A stretch of 64,000 nucleotides of DNA from Craterostigma plantagineum (Eukaryota; Streptophyta; Magnoliopsida; Lamiales; Linderniaceae). Below the pieces are notes generated by a model. The model did not search any database, was not told the origin of the DNA, and was given only the letters and a program-made list of their open reading frames with translations. Positions 1-9,876 of the stretch are shown here, piece after piece. Each line of letters opens with the position of its first letter. The stretch's first letter is position 1. The DNA lies in contig JAPQWV010001364.1 in the NCBI GenBank assembly GCA_027422505.1, positions 1 to 64,000 of the forward strand, read 5' to 3'. The position numbers and the translations under genes were made by a program.

Positions 1-228
1 GGAACTGGTCACGTGCCGTGCACATGACGCCCAACTTCCATAGAAAAATACAAAAAAATTAGAAAATTGATTAAAAAATAATTAACTTAACAAAATATAT
101 AAAAGTGAAAAAAACAAATTATTTGGATAAAAAGACCGAATCGAAATTGGGAACTCAACAATCAATCGACCCGCCAAAATTAGGCAAATAGGTGATATTG
201 TTCTTCCCCAATTTTCCGTAATCCGATC

Positions 229-835
229 ATGAGCGCCAGATCTTCGACTTCGTCGAGCTCCATTAACAGTAAAGAACGCGATACGAACCCCCAACCCTGC
301 TATTGTTCCGACAGAGCCTTATTTTGCCAATGTGGGTTTGAGCTTCAACTGCTGACAGCTTGGACGACGATGAACCCTGGAAGGAGATTTCGAATGTGCC
401 CTCATTATCGGGTTGGAACCATATTTTTTATTCTAGATTTCATATCCAACTTATTTCAAATGTTATTAATTGTATTTTGGTTTATTACATCTGCCCAATT
501 TCCTTTCTTTTGTTGTAGAAACCGTTTGGTTGTAATGTCTTTGAGTGGTGGGATCCAGAGATAAGTCCTAGGAGAAGGAAGTCATAATTTTCATGAAGGA
601 AAGGATTGATTGCCTAGAACATGAAACTGAGGATGAGTAACTCTGCAAATTTATCAAAAAATCAGATGGAGGAAGAATTAGTGAATGCAAGAACAAGATT
701 ATGCATTTAGAAAGTGAGATTGGACCTTGGAAGAAAGACTGAAGAAATACGAGCAGATTGTCGATGCTTTCGAGATATCTTCTAGGAGAAAAATTATACA
801 ATTACACTCTTGGGCCTTTTTTTACTGATAGCAGT
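229..835 (+). pseudogene. GRF-type zinc-finger protein gene carried in the MULE
   Basis: Exon 1 runs from the ATG at 229 to about 410 and encodes a Ser-rich start, then the first half of a GRF zinc finger (Cys-x-Cys-Gly ... WTTMNPGRRF ... Cys-Pro). After an intron of about 110 bp ending near 519, the second half follows in another frame: the zinc ligand Cys, then FEWWDPE. Downstream, 590-790 reads as a charged probable coiled coil and about 800-835 as a hydrophobic tail, the usual layout of small plant GRF proteins. Stops and frame changes after the finger (near 566, 637 and 739) break the frame. GRF fingers are known nucleic-acid-binding modules; its role in the MULE is unknown. Confidence 0.7.
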
Positions 836-858
836 TGTGATCATCATCAGCTAGAATT

Positions 859-1065
859 AAAATGATTTATGAAATGATTTTGGGAATGACTTCTGTAATA
901 ATTTGTGTAATGCTTTTGGGAATGACTTCTGATGGCTCATGTATTAACTTTTGGGAATGACTTCTGTAAAGTTTATGTAATGACTATCTGTATTTGGGAA
1001 TGATTTCTGCAATGGTATGTAATCACTAACTGAATATGGGAGTGACATTTCTGTAATGATTTGTG
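859..1065. repeat. ~50-bp tandem repeat inside the MULE
   Basis: About five degenerate copies of a unit built around TTTGGGAATGACTTCTGTAA, followed by a variable spacer containing TTTGTGTAATG. A second, looser repeat built on AGTATTAAACATAACA follows at about 1095-1215. No gene is seen here; this is the spacer between the two convergent MULE genes. Confidence 0.75.
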
Positions 1066-1717
1066 TAATGTTTTATGCAACTTTAAATGCACCCAATTAG
1101 AGTATTAAACATAACACCTTAATAGTCTTAAAGTACAAAGACAACTTAGAGTATTAAGCACAACAGCTTAATAGTTACAAAAGACATACTAGTATTAAAC
1201 ATAACAACAAAAGACATACTTAAATGCCAACCACAACATGTTCTGAAAGGATAGCAAAGCATAAATCACATCATAGAACCTAACATAACACAAATCACAT
1301 CATATGCGCCTAACATTAAACCATCAAGGTTGAGAGGAATGCAGCTTTTTTCCTGTTCTGGAGGAAGGTTTCCAACAGTGGTTGACTGGGAAGAAGTAGG
1401 CTGAGACGCGACCGCGGGTTGAGATGAACTTTGGCCCTGGCTACCAACACAATCTTGCCTCTCATAGCAAGTTGGGCCTTCATGTCGAGAATGTGGTATA
1501 TGATTTCCCATGTTTGACAAATGCCACTTGACTCTTCTGCAAATAAAGTCACAGTTGCTTGAGATTTCACAGTTGCCTCTCACAGTTGATTTCCATGTTT
1601 AATAAGAAAATCTAACTATAGATACCTTCGAATTTTGTACCACAGTTGCTTGAGATTTACCCTTGCTTTTTGTTGTTTTCTTGCTTCCCAAATTTCTTTT
1701 TACCTGAAAAGAACATA

Positions 1718-4174
1718 TTAGGCCGAGTATACCAGTACACCAAATATAAAGCAGCAAATTACCTGAAGTTTTTTAGGCTGGGTAGTTACACTAGTCTCAT
1801 GTTCAACTAGAACCTCATTATCTGGCACAAGAAATTCATTATCTGCCACAAGATTATCTCTATATGACTCATGATCATCTTCATTTGCTACATGATCAGC
1901 TCTCTCAGGCACTGGAAGATCTTCTTTTTACATTTCCTTGCATTGTGACCTCTCTCTCCACAGACACTGCATCTGTTCACATCTTGGTAGCTTCTTGCAT
2001 GAGTTTGAGTTTGGCTTGGAGGTTCATCTGGTTCCCTCCTTCTCATCTTTTTTGGTCTGTCTGGTTTCATGTTGTTTATGTGGGAGGCAGTGGTGCTGGC
2101 AGATGACACTTAGGCACAGATCATGTCCATTTATGGTGCAATTGAGCCTTGATAGCATTTTTTTGTAGGCATCAACACTGTAAAACTGATGTACATAAGC
2201 CTCGGGCTCTTCATGTCTACACCATATAGCAGAAACTGCATGCTTGCAAGTATACCAGTCAAATCCCTTTTCTACAGCTGCAAGTTCTCATAGCAACATC
2301 AACAGTGTGCTGATTATACATCCCTTTTATCTGGAATCTCCACTCATCAGACCTCATAGGGATAAACTCTGCTGCAGCTTCCATATTTTTTTCCCAACTG
2401 CTTGACAATTTTTGGGCAGATTGATGTATTCCATTTCTCAGCCTTCTCTCTATTTGCAACAAATCTAGCCATCAACAGATTCCTTATAGTTTCAAACATA
2501 GGAAGGATGGGCTTCTCTCTAGCATCTAGAATAAAACTATTGAAGGACTCACACATATTATTAAGAAGTATGTCACATTTAGCAAAAGTGCTGAAATGTG
2601 ACCTAGACCAATGGACTGGATCCTTTTTCACTAACCAATTGTATGCATCTTTATCAAGTTCTTTGATTTCTTCCATTCTCCTTCCAAAATCCTCCATTCG
2701 AGTAGCTTTTGCAGCTGCCCAGAGTGCCATTTTAAACCAGTCCCACCACATCCTTCTTCATATTAGTGTGCATGTGTCTAACACAGAATCTATTCTCAGC
2801 TGCAGGGAATAAGTCTTCAAATGCAGGGATCAATCCTTTTGTTTGTCAGACATAAAAGTCCACTGATGTTGAGCTCAAACTCTAGATCACTCTCAAGCAA
2901 CTTCAAAAATCATGTCCAAGTATCTTTATTTTCCCCTTCTACTAAGGCAAATGAGATTGGGAAAATGTTGTTATTAGGATCTAACCCCACTGCTGCAAGC
3001 AACTGACCACCCATCTTATACTTCAGAAAGCATCCATCTACCCCAACTAGAGGCCTACATGCAGATTTAAACCCATTCTTACAGGCTGAAAAGCAGATGT
3101 ACATTCTCTGGAATCTGTACCCCTCTTCATCCTCAGTCAATTTTAGAATGACAGTGGCATCCGGATCAGACCTCTTAAGTTCTTGACAACAGTCTCTAAT
3201 CATGCCAAATTGCTCTGCAATCTTCCCATCAATCATTTCCATTGCTTTCTTCTTAGCTATGTAAGCTTGCCTTCTAGAAATGTTGACCTTCAGAGTACTG
3301 CACATCTCACTCCGAAACTCAGCTGTACCCAACTTTGGATTTTCTGTGAATTTTTTTCATAAATGTCTTACTTAACCACTATACTTCAGACTTTTGTTAT
3401 GGAGGTTCCAATGACAGTTAATATGCTCGGACACATAGCTTTTAATTTGCCAAGTCTTTTCCCCTCACTCTAGATACATAGACAGACCACATGCAACCCT
3501 CTTTCCTACACACAGCCCGCAACCTTCTACTGTCATATTTTCTGAACCTAACCATCATACCCCTCCTAATACAATGACTCTGTATTGCAAACTTTGCCTC
3601 TTGTTTAGAAGAAAACACAAGACACAGTTTTAAATCAGGATTTTTCATCTCAGTTGTGGGTTGAATCTGGGATATCTACCCTTCTCTCATCATCAGACTC
3701 ACTCCTAACTCATCCTCACTCTCTACACACATCAGGGTCACCATCCTCACACTGCATTCTATTGTACATATCCCAAGACACAAGCTGATGACCATTATCA
3801 GCATTCTTACCCTTACTCAAAGGGTCACAATTTCCAGAATCTTGATCAACATGAGCATCTAAGAATGTCTCATCATCTTCAAAATTTAATCACTGTCATA
3901 AAATTCCTCACACTCATCTACATCATCACTTGATGGGTCATCATCCAGTCTGACACCCTCAGAATCACCTTCAGGGTCATCTGGATTCACCCACACACTA
4001 TCAAGTAAGGGTTCACCTACGGGTAGGGTAAATTAAAAAAAAAAAAACAAGTGAATATGGCACTAGAAATGCAGACTTGTTGAATACGAATCCAGTCAGA
4101 AAAAAAACACTAACGAAAAACGACACTGGCCAGAAATAAAAAAACGGATTAGTACCTCTAGATCCATCTGCCAT
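1718..4174 (-). pseudogene. MuDR-type MULE transposase, frameshifted
   Basis: Read on the minus strand: a putative start at 4174 (MADGSRG) with an intron, then an acidic N-terminal region (3660-4028) containing a stop; the plant MuDR N-terminal domain (3442-3648); the MULE DDE domain (2910-3332, with VDGCFL supplying the first catalytic Asp and ALVEGEN downstream); its continuation (2347-2751, NNMCESFNSFILDAREKP); a SWIM zinc finger split by a frameshift (CSCRK near 2270, CKHAVSAIW near 2240); and a CCHC knuckle (CSVCGERGHNARKC, about 1935-1985). Domain order is that of an autonomous MULE. At least four frameshifts or stops separate the pieces, so it is inactive as written. Confidence 0.9.
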
Positions 4175-4317
4175 TGAAGATTTTCGGTCTCGATCTCAAA
4201 ATTCTCTTAGTTCTTCAAGGCGATTTTCTTGAAGGCTTGTGTTTGGGGATTAGGGTTCGATGTTGTTTTAATTTTACCCCCAATTCGTAGTTTTTAGTTT
4301 TTCAAATTTTATTTTCA

Positions 4318-4565
4318 CTTTTATATTATTTTTTTAAGTTGATTATTTTTTTAATCAATTTTCTATTTTTTTGTATTTTTTCTGTGGAAGTTGGGCATCA
4401 TGTGCACGGCACGTGACCAGTTCCGTTTAAATTGACGATCAAATTGACGGAGTGACCAATTTGGATCATTTTCCATAACATCGGGGACTAAATTGGTCCA
4501 AGTGAAACATCGGGGACCAATTTGGTTCACAGGTAAACATAAGGGACCATTTTAGGCTTTTGCCC
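4318..4565. repeat. Right terminal inverted repeat of the MULE
   Basis: Bases 4318-4424 are the inverted copy of 1-107. Bases 4425-4565 are the outer part of the repeat, whose partner lies upstream of the window. The outer part contains the repeated phrase 'gggaccaatttgg', a form common in plant MULE ends. Confidence 0.85.
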
Positions 4566-4686
4566 GATGAAAATTGTCAAATTGCCATGTCATTATTATT
4601 TAAAGCTTTATTACTTCATTCTTATTTTATTCTTTAGTTTGATTTATTACAAGTCAATCCATTTGTTAAACAACTTAATTAATATA

Positions 4687-4879
4687 CTAGTATGTATAGT
4701 ACACCCAATGTGTGTGTACATATATAAATTACAATTCAAATTTTATTTTACGGATAAATTTGTAATATTTAAAATATTAAGGGTAAACTTATAATTAGAC
4801 AATGAAGGGTAAATTTGTAATAATAATGACAGATCAAGACCGTTTTTATCCACCTACACTATTTATTTAAGAGTATAGA
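4687..4879 (-). mobile_element. Small non-autonomous Helitron
   Basis: In minus orientation it starts TCTATACTCTTAAA and ends with a hairpin (GTACACACACATTGGGTGTAC) followed by CTAG. It sits between A (4686) and T (4880), the AT target expected for Helitrons. It is 193 bp long. The same ends recur at 6200-6394 and 48478-48668. Confidence 0.75.
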
Positions 4880-5916
4880 TAAAATGTTCAAAATATAAAT
4901 CAAATTGATATATTGTATACAAATTGGGTGTGCTGTGTGTGCTATTAGTTATAGGGCATGAGATTTTAGTAATATTAATTTCAGGTTACCAAAATGATAT
5001 TGCGTTTCAAATAAGATGAAGCGAACCTTATGTCGTGCTTGCTTATCCAGAACTTAACACAAACTTTATAAAATATATTTTGTCTTTTTAAAGATTAGGT
5101 TTCTTATACAATTTAATCTTGTGCGTGTTTTTTCATTTTATTCCTCGAAATTAGTCAGTCCCCATATTATATATATTGGTAACTTTTCCTGATCCTATGA
5201 TAAAAATTTTATTATGTTTTGTCCATTTTGCGTGCTAGTCGTCTCAATCAAATAAATTAATAATTCTCTTCAAAAAAAATTAATTAATTAATTAATATTC
5301 TTTAAATGGATGGATAAATATTTATGTTCGCCTATGAGCTCCCCTTTCGTCAGCCGTGGTAAGATCCCAGCTTTATTATTGATACTTATTTTTAGCACAG
5401 TGTGCAAAAATAAATTGGTAGTGAAACGTTTAAATAAGTAATTTACTAAAAATAGAATTAGGTAGACAAGTTGTTATGAGGTTAAGGCTATTAATAACTT
5501 TTTTTTAAAAAAGTAAATGTAGAAATAATCTGATTGGTTAATTTACACTCCACCATACGCTCTTCACTTCATAAAGCAAATATGAAAACAGTTAACCAAA
5601 ATATTGATGAATGATCCAAATTTAAGCAATTCTTTACATAAGCTTTATTTTACTTGACTTTGATTACCGTATCAATAATATAAACTAGTATTTGTAAGCA
5701 CGCATACGTGTGTGCATAAAATAGAAATTAAGGGTAGTTTTATTAATAATAATTTAATATTTATGAAAGTAAACAATATACTAAAAATTGAATGGACAAC
5801 TATGTGGCTAAGGCTTGTATATGTTATGTTACATATGAATTACTAATTTAAATACAAACTTGACACATCAACGGATTTTGAACAGTTACTATGTGTGTAT
5901 CTCCCTTAATAAAATA

Positions 5917-6197
5917 TTAGTACTTTTAGCACACGCTATGTGTATGCAAAAATATAAAATTAATTATTAGGGAATGATTTTAATAAATTTTATACTAAAA
6001 TAGAATGAGGTGGTTATTATGAGATTTAAAGCTACGTGGTTTAACAAGTTTTTTTTAATAATTGATATACTAAAAGTAGAATGACGCGGTTATTATGATT
6101 TAATAGTTTCTTTAATTTTAATAGTAATTAAAGTAGAAAAAATTTGATAGGTTTTACAGTTTTTATCTATCATACGCTCTTTATTTAAGAATATAGA
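5917..6197 (-). mobile_element. Small non-autonomous Helitron
   Basis: In minus orientation it starts TCTATATTCTTAAA and ends in a hairpin-like GCATACACATAGCGTGTGC and then CTAA (allowed by CTRR). It is flanked by A (5916) and T (6198) and is 281 bp long. It ends two bases before the next Helitron. Confidence 0.6.
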
Positions 6198-6199
6198 TA

Positions 6200-6394
6200 C
6201 TAGCATTTCTTGCACGCCGATGTGTGGGACTACATAATTACATAATACTAACTTATATTTTAAGTTATCTTTTGTAGTTGAAATTATAATATTAAGTTTA
6301 ATTTTATATTATTTATAACTATATAAAATTGATTTTAGAAGAATTATACATTAAGAGTGGTAACTCTAAGCCTGGTCTCCTTTAATATAATAGA
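6200..6394 (-). mobile_element. Small non-autonomous Helitron, adjacent to the previous one
   Basis: The plus-strand left side is A|CTAGCATTTCTTGCACGCC, i.e. a minus-strand 3' end CTAG after a short hairpin. The other end, near 6394, reads AATATAATAGA|T, a weaker match to the usual TCTATACTC start. Length of about 195 bp is close to the two better-bounded copies (193 and 191 bp). Confidence 0.5.
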
Positions 6395-6608
6395 TAGATA
6401 TATTAGATATATAAAGATGGTCACACTCAATATCGACGTGAATGATTCGTGAAATAAATAACATATAAATAAATCAAAGCAAAAATGCGGCGACAGAGCA
6501 TATGGTTTATACTATACATACACGAGATTCCACTTGCGTTGTGCGTTAACATTGACATCTAATTTGACCATTACTCCACATTTTTGTCAGAAAGATGACA
6601 TTCATAGT

Positions 6609-7042
6609 TAGGGTTGTGGATGGGGCGGGGATTCCCGTTCCCGCGGGGATCCGTCCCGAATATGACGGGGAATCCCGCTATTCTACCCTTGGGGCGGGGA
6701 CGGGGAACATTTTTCCCCGTGGATATCCCCGCCCCGTCCTCGATAATAAATAATATATATTATATTCAATTAACATTATTATAAGATAAGAAATATTAAA
6801 TTAAACTTTGAAAATATTAAAATAATATAAATATGATTAAATATATAGCTCAAATAATATTAAATATATTTAAATAATATAAATAATATCAAAATATAGT
6901 ATAAATAATATTAAAATAATATAAATTGATTTTTTTTCTAAAATGGGAATCCCCACGGGGACGGGAACCGATTTCGTTTGCCTCGCGAGGACGGGGACGG
7001 GGATTGGATCCCCGCCCCGAACCCGCCCCGTTGACAACCCTA
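6609..7042. mobile_element. hAT MITE with GGGGACGGGG-type ends
   Basis: Bounded by TAGGGTTG and CAACCCTA, with an exact 8-bp target duplication TTCATAGT at 6601-6608 and 7043-7050. About 130 bp at the left end and 90 bp at the right end consist of short GC-rich motifs (GGGGACGGGG, GGGATCCCCG); the core is AT-rich. It has no coding capacity and is 434 bp long. Confidence 0.92.
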
Positions 7043-7050
7043 TTCATAGT

Positions 7051-8019
7051 GCACAATAAAGCCAATATGATTTTCTTTTATTTTTTTATTTTCATAGATT
7101 TGATGATATGCATTACTTTACATAAACTTAACACATTGTTACTTGCCGATTTGGACGACCTTAAAATATATTTGGCGACTTTTTCTGATCGCTTTTTATG
7201 GTTGGGTCGTTGTCTAGTGTAAGGAAACTACGCAGAACTCATGCATATTATTTATCAGAGAATAAAAATGGCTTTATTTTTTGGATTATATGGCACTACG
7301 GCAAGAAAAAGTATTTATTAGCATCTTATATTAAATTGACACATATATAAGGTGTATCTACACTTAATTTATTCCCATAAGAATAAATAATTATCAGTTT
7401 CAGGATTTTACTGTTTCAGAAATTTTTTTTATAAAGTTACTTGGTAGAATAAAGTATTTACTTATAGCTACTCATTTGGTTGTACGTATAATCTTATCAT
7501 CGTTTGCATATCTTTTATGTGTATATTACGTATCATATCACGTGTTTATGTGTTACCTAATTTTCAAATATGTTGTGTGATAATCTCTGCAAGCATGACC
7601 GTATCTTTCTTCAATGTATTACGTACCAAAATACGTTTCCACATGGTACCTAAATTTCTAATATGATATACCTTTCAGCGGAGTACTTATGTGTAAAAAA
7701 TTTTTTCTATTAGTTACATACACATAACAAAAAACTGATAGGGGACTCATTTTGACTTTCTTTACACTGTTAGGCACGTAAGTGTAAACTCGGCTATATA
7801 TAATATAAAATAGGAATTATATTAGGGTCCTACTATTCACACCCCCTACACCCTCCTATACCCTTCTTTTCACCTCCAAACACTTGATTTTGTAATAATA
7901 ATTTTAAAGAATCACATTATTCAACAAATATAACTTATTTTCCATTAAATCATAATATTAATTGCATGGACTATTAAAAATTATTATTAAGTCATTTTAA
8001 CCAATGACACATCTAGGCT
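7051..8019. other. Gene-free stretch with a possible MULE-MITE relic
   Basis: No gene seen. About 7480-7700 shares phrases with the MULE-MITE at 41457-41853 (GTATCATATCACGTGT, and ACGTACCAAAATACGTTTCC against ACGTACCACAATATGTTTCC), so it is probably an older member of that family with no clear ends. Confidence 0.45.
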
Positions 8020-8705
8020 AGAAAAAATGCTCGTGGCCCGCGGGCCGGCCCGCCCCCCTCTGGTACTGTCAAAATGGTCTCGCGGGCTGTGACCCGCCAA
8101 AGTGACAGTGCGGGCCTATGCGGGTAAGCCCGAGCGGGCCGCGGGCAGGCCCACCACCTATCAAAATTATTTTTTTAAAAAAAATTAATATATAAATGAA
8201 TTTGTTGAGATCCAATTTTTTATTTAATCAAATTTTATAACATAAATAAATTTTTATTAAGAATTTAAATAGATTAGGAGTAATTCAACTTCATTAGTTA
8301 TTGTAATGTTTTTTATTTTTTTATATAGTTTATTTCATTTTTTAGGACGGGCCGGGCCCACCAGGCCCGCTACCCGGCAGTAGGGAGGGGACGGACTGCC
8401 GTTTCTCAGGCCCGCCAAATATCATAAAATATATATTTTTTAAAATTAATATATAAATGAATTATATAGGTTTTTATATTTTTGAGATCCAATTTTTAAT
8501 ATCATCAAACTTAATAACTTAAATAAATTTTTTATTAAAGATTTAAATTTGGTTAGGAGTAATTCAACTTCATTCGTTTATTTTAATGTTTTTTCTTTTT
8601 TATTTTATAATTTTTGCTCGCTTTTTTTAGGACAGGCCGGGCCCACCAGGCTTGCTACCCGCCAGTAGGACGGGGCGGGCCTTCATTTACTATGCTCGCC
8701 AGATA
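8020..8705. repeat. GC-rich GGCCCG element with ~278-bp tandem duplication
   Basis: It starts with a GGCCCGCGGGCC-rich block (8035-8160). Then two tandem units of about 278 bp follow (about 8160-8425 and 8435-8705), each an AT-rich core ending in a GGGCCGGGCCCACCAGGC-like block. Composition resembles the hAT MITEs of this window, but no TIR or target duplication could be found, so class is inferred only. Confidence 0.6.
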
Positions 8706-9670
8706 GAAAAAATATGGTTTTTTATCGGTAAGTATTTATTAAATATTACTTTACAATATTACTTAAATTATTAACATTAAACTCTTTTTTTCCTTTTGTA
8801 TGGGGTATGTAATTGGTAAATAATTAATGTTTAATCTACATATTAATGAGGGGGTGCAAATAGAAAAAATGTGGATGTCAATAGAATTACCCATTATATT
8901 ATTGAAAACTGTTTGGATATCATCATGGAGTCAGACGTACACGCTAGTTATATTATGAATGACTGATTCCCTTATGATAGATAAATTGTTTTTATTTAGT
9001 TTTGGACATAGTCTTCGTCCACGCAGTTTCTTTCATATAATCATTATTGTCTATATCGAATAATATTAAATTATCTTCCTTTGACCCCATCAAAGACAAT
9101 ATTTGAAAAGAAATAAAAAAATAAAGTTGCCAACGGTCGACTTGCTCAAATCTCGATAAATAACTCCTCTAATTTCATATTGCTTGATTTTTAATATATA
9201 TAGATATTTTTTTCAACGCGAGATTTACACTGCCAATCACTAATCAGGTATAATAAATTAATTAATTAATGAAAAGTCTACAAATTAATGACCAAATGAG
9301 AAAATATCTCAAGGGCAGATTGCAACCATTAATCCATTATTCCCTTTGGCGGTCAACAGCACTTCTTCAATGTCATTTATTCTGAATTTATCATAATGAC
9401 AATTCCAAAATTATAATTATTTGAATTTTTATCTTTACAGAAAAGGAAAAGAATGCTTGGATTTTATGTATAGATAAGATATACAATAAACACAACACAA
9501 CATACATACGTATGCAAGTTGCCATTGGCATTGCCAACCATGTAATGAAAGGAAAATCACTGGTCAACATTTTCCATATCGAACTATGCCAAAATATTCA
9601 TACACTATTTGACCATTCCATTACCACTTTTTTTCCCCCACTTAAATCTACGCGCTTGTTCTATTCTTTC
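8706..9670. other. Intergenic DNA upstream of the GT8 gene
   Basis: AT-rich, with no coding region, RNA gene or bounded element recognised. The last ~200 bases are the likely promoter region of the gene starting at 9877. Confidence 0.5.
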
Positions 9671-9678
9671 CATACATG

Positions 9679-9686
9679 TATATAAA
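9679..9686 (+). promoter_or_regulatory. Likely TATA box of the GT8 gene
   Basis: TATATAAA lies 191-198 bases upstream of the ATG at 9877. A start site near 9710-9720 would give a 5' UTR of about 160 bases without an intron. Position and sequence only. Confidence 0.55.
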
Positions 9687-9876
9687 CTGAGGCATAGCTT
9701 CTCCTCTTTTATTTCAAGAACTAGCCAAGCCTAATATCTATCCCCCTTAGCTAAGCTAGTCACATATATTCATTCAATATTTTTAATTCAAGATTTTATC
9801 ACAGTTCGAGGCATTTCATCCTTTCGTTCGCCTCCCTTCCATTCTCTAATTGGTCTGAAAATCACAATAAAGAAAA

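Larger units (their letters stand above)
1..4565. mobile_element. Mutator-like element (MULE), left tip outside window
   Basis: The first ~107 bases reappear inverted at 4318-4424 with few mismatches. Beyond that match, 4425-4565 continues as a typical MULE end, reading inward from 4565 as GGGCAAAAGCCTAAAATGG. The terminal inverted repeat is therefore about 250 bp and the element should start about 140 bp upstream of base 1. It holds a transposase relic on the minus strand and a GRF zinc-finger gene on the plus strand. The expected 9-bp target duplication would be 4566-4574 on the right; the left copy is not in the window. Confidence 0.9.
4566..6608. other. Gene-free AT-rich stretch holding a Helitron cluster
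   Basis: No supported gene. It contains three bounded small Helitrons (listed separately). Two further partial ends have the same hairpin style: 5685 onward (CTAG then GCACGC-ATAC-GTGTGTGC) and about 5376-5580 (GCACAGTGTGC hairpin near 5394), neither with a clear opposite end. Confidence 0.6.

Noticed and set aside
1..4424. Taking 4424 as the right end of the MULE because the visible inverted repeat stops there
   Set aside because: The match stops only because the window begins inside the left repeat; 4425-4565 has the typical outer MULE end.
7065..7222. Small plus-strand frame after the hAT MITE
   Set aside because: Begins in the MITE and runs into AT-rich DNA; no conserved features.
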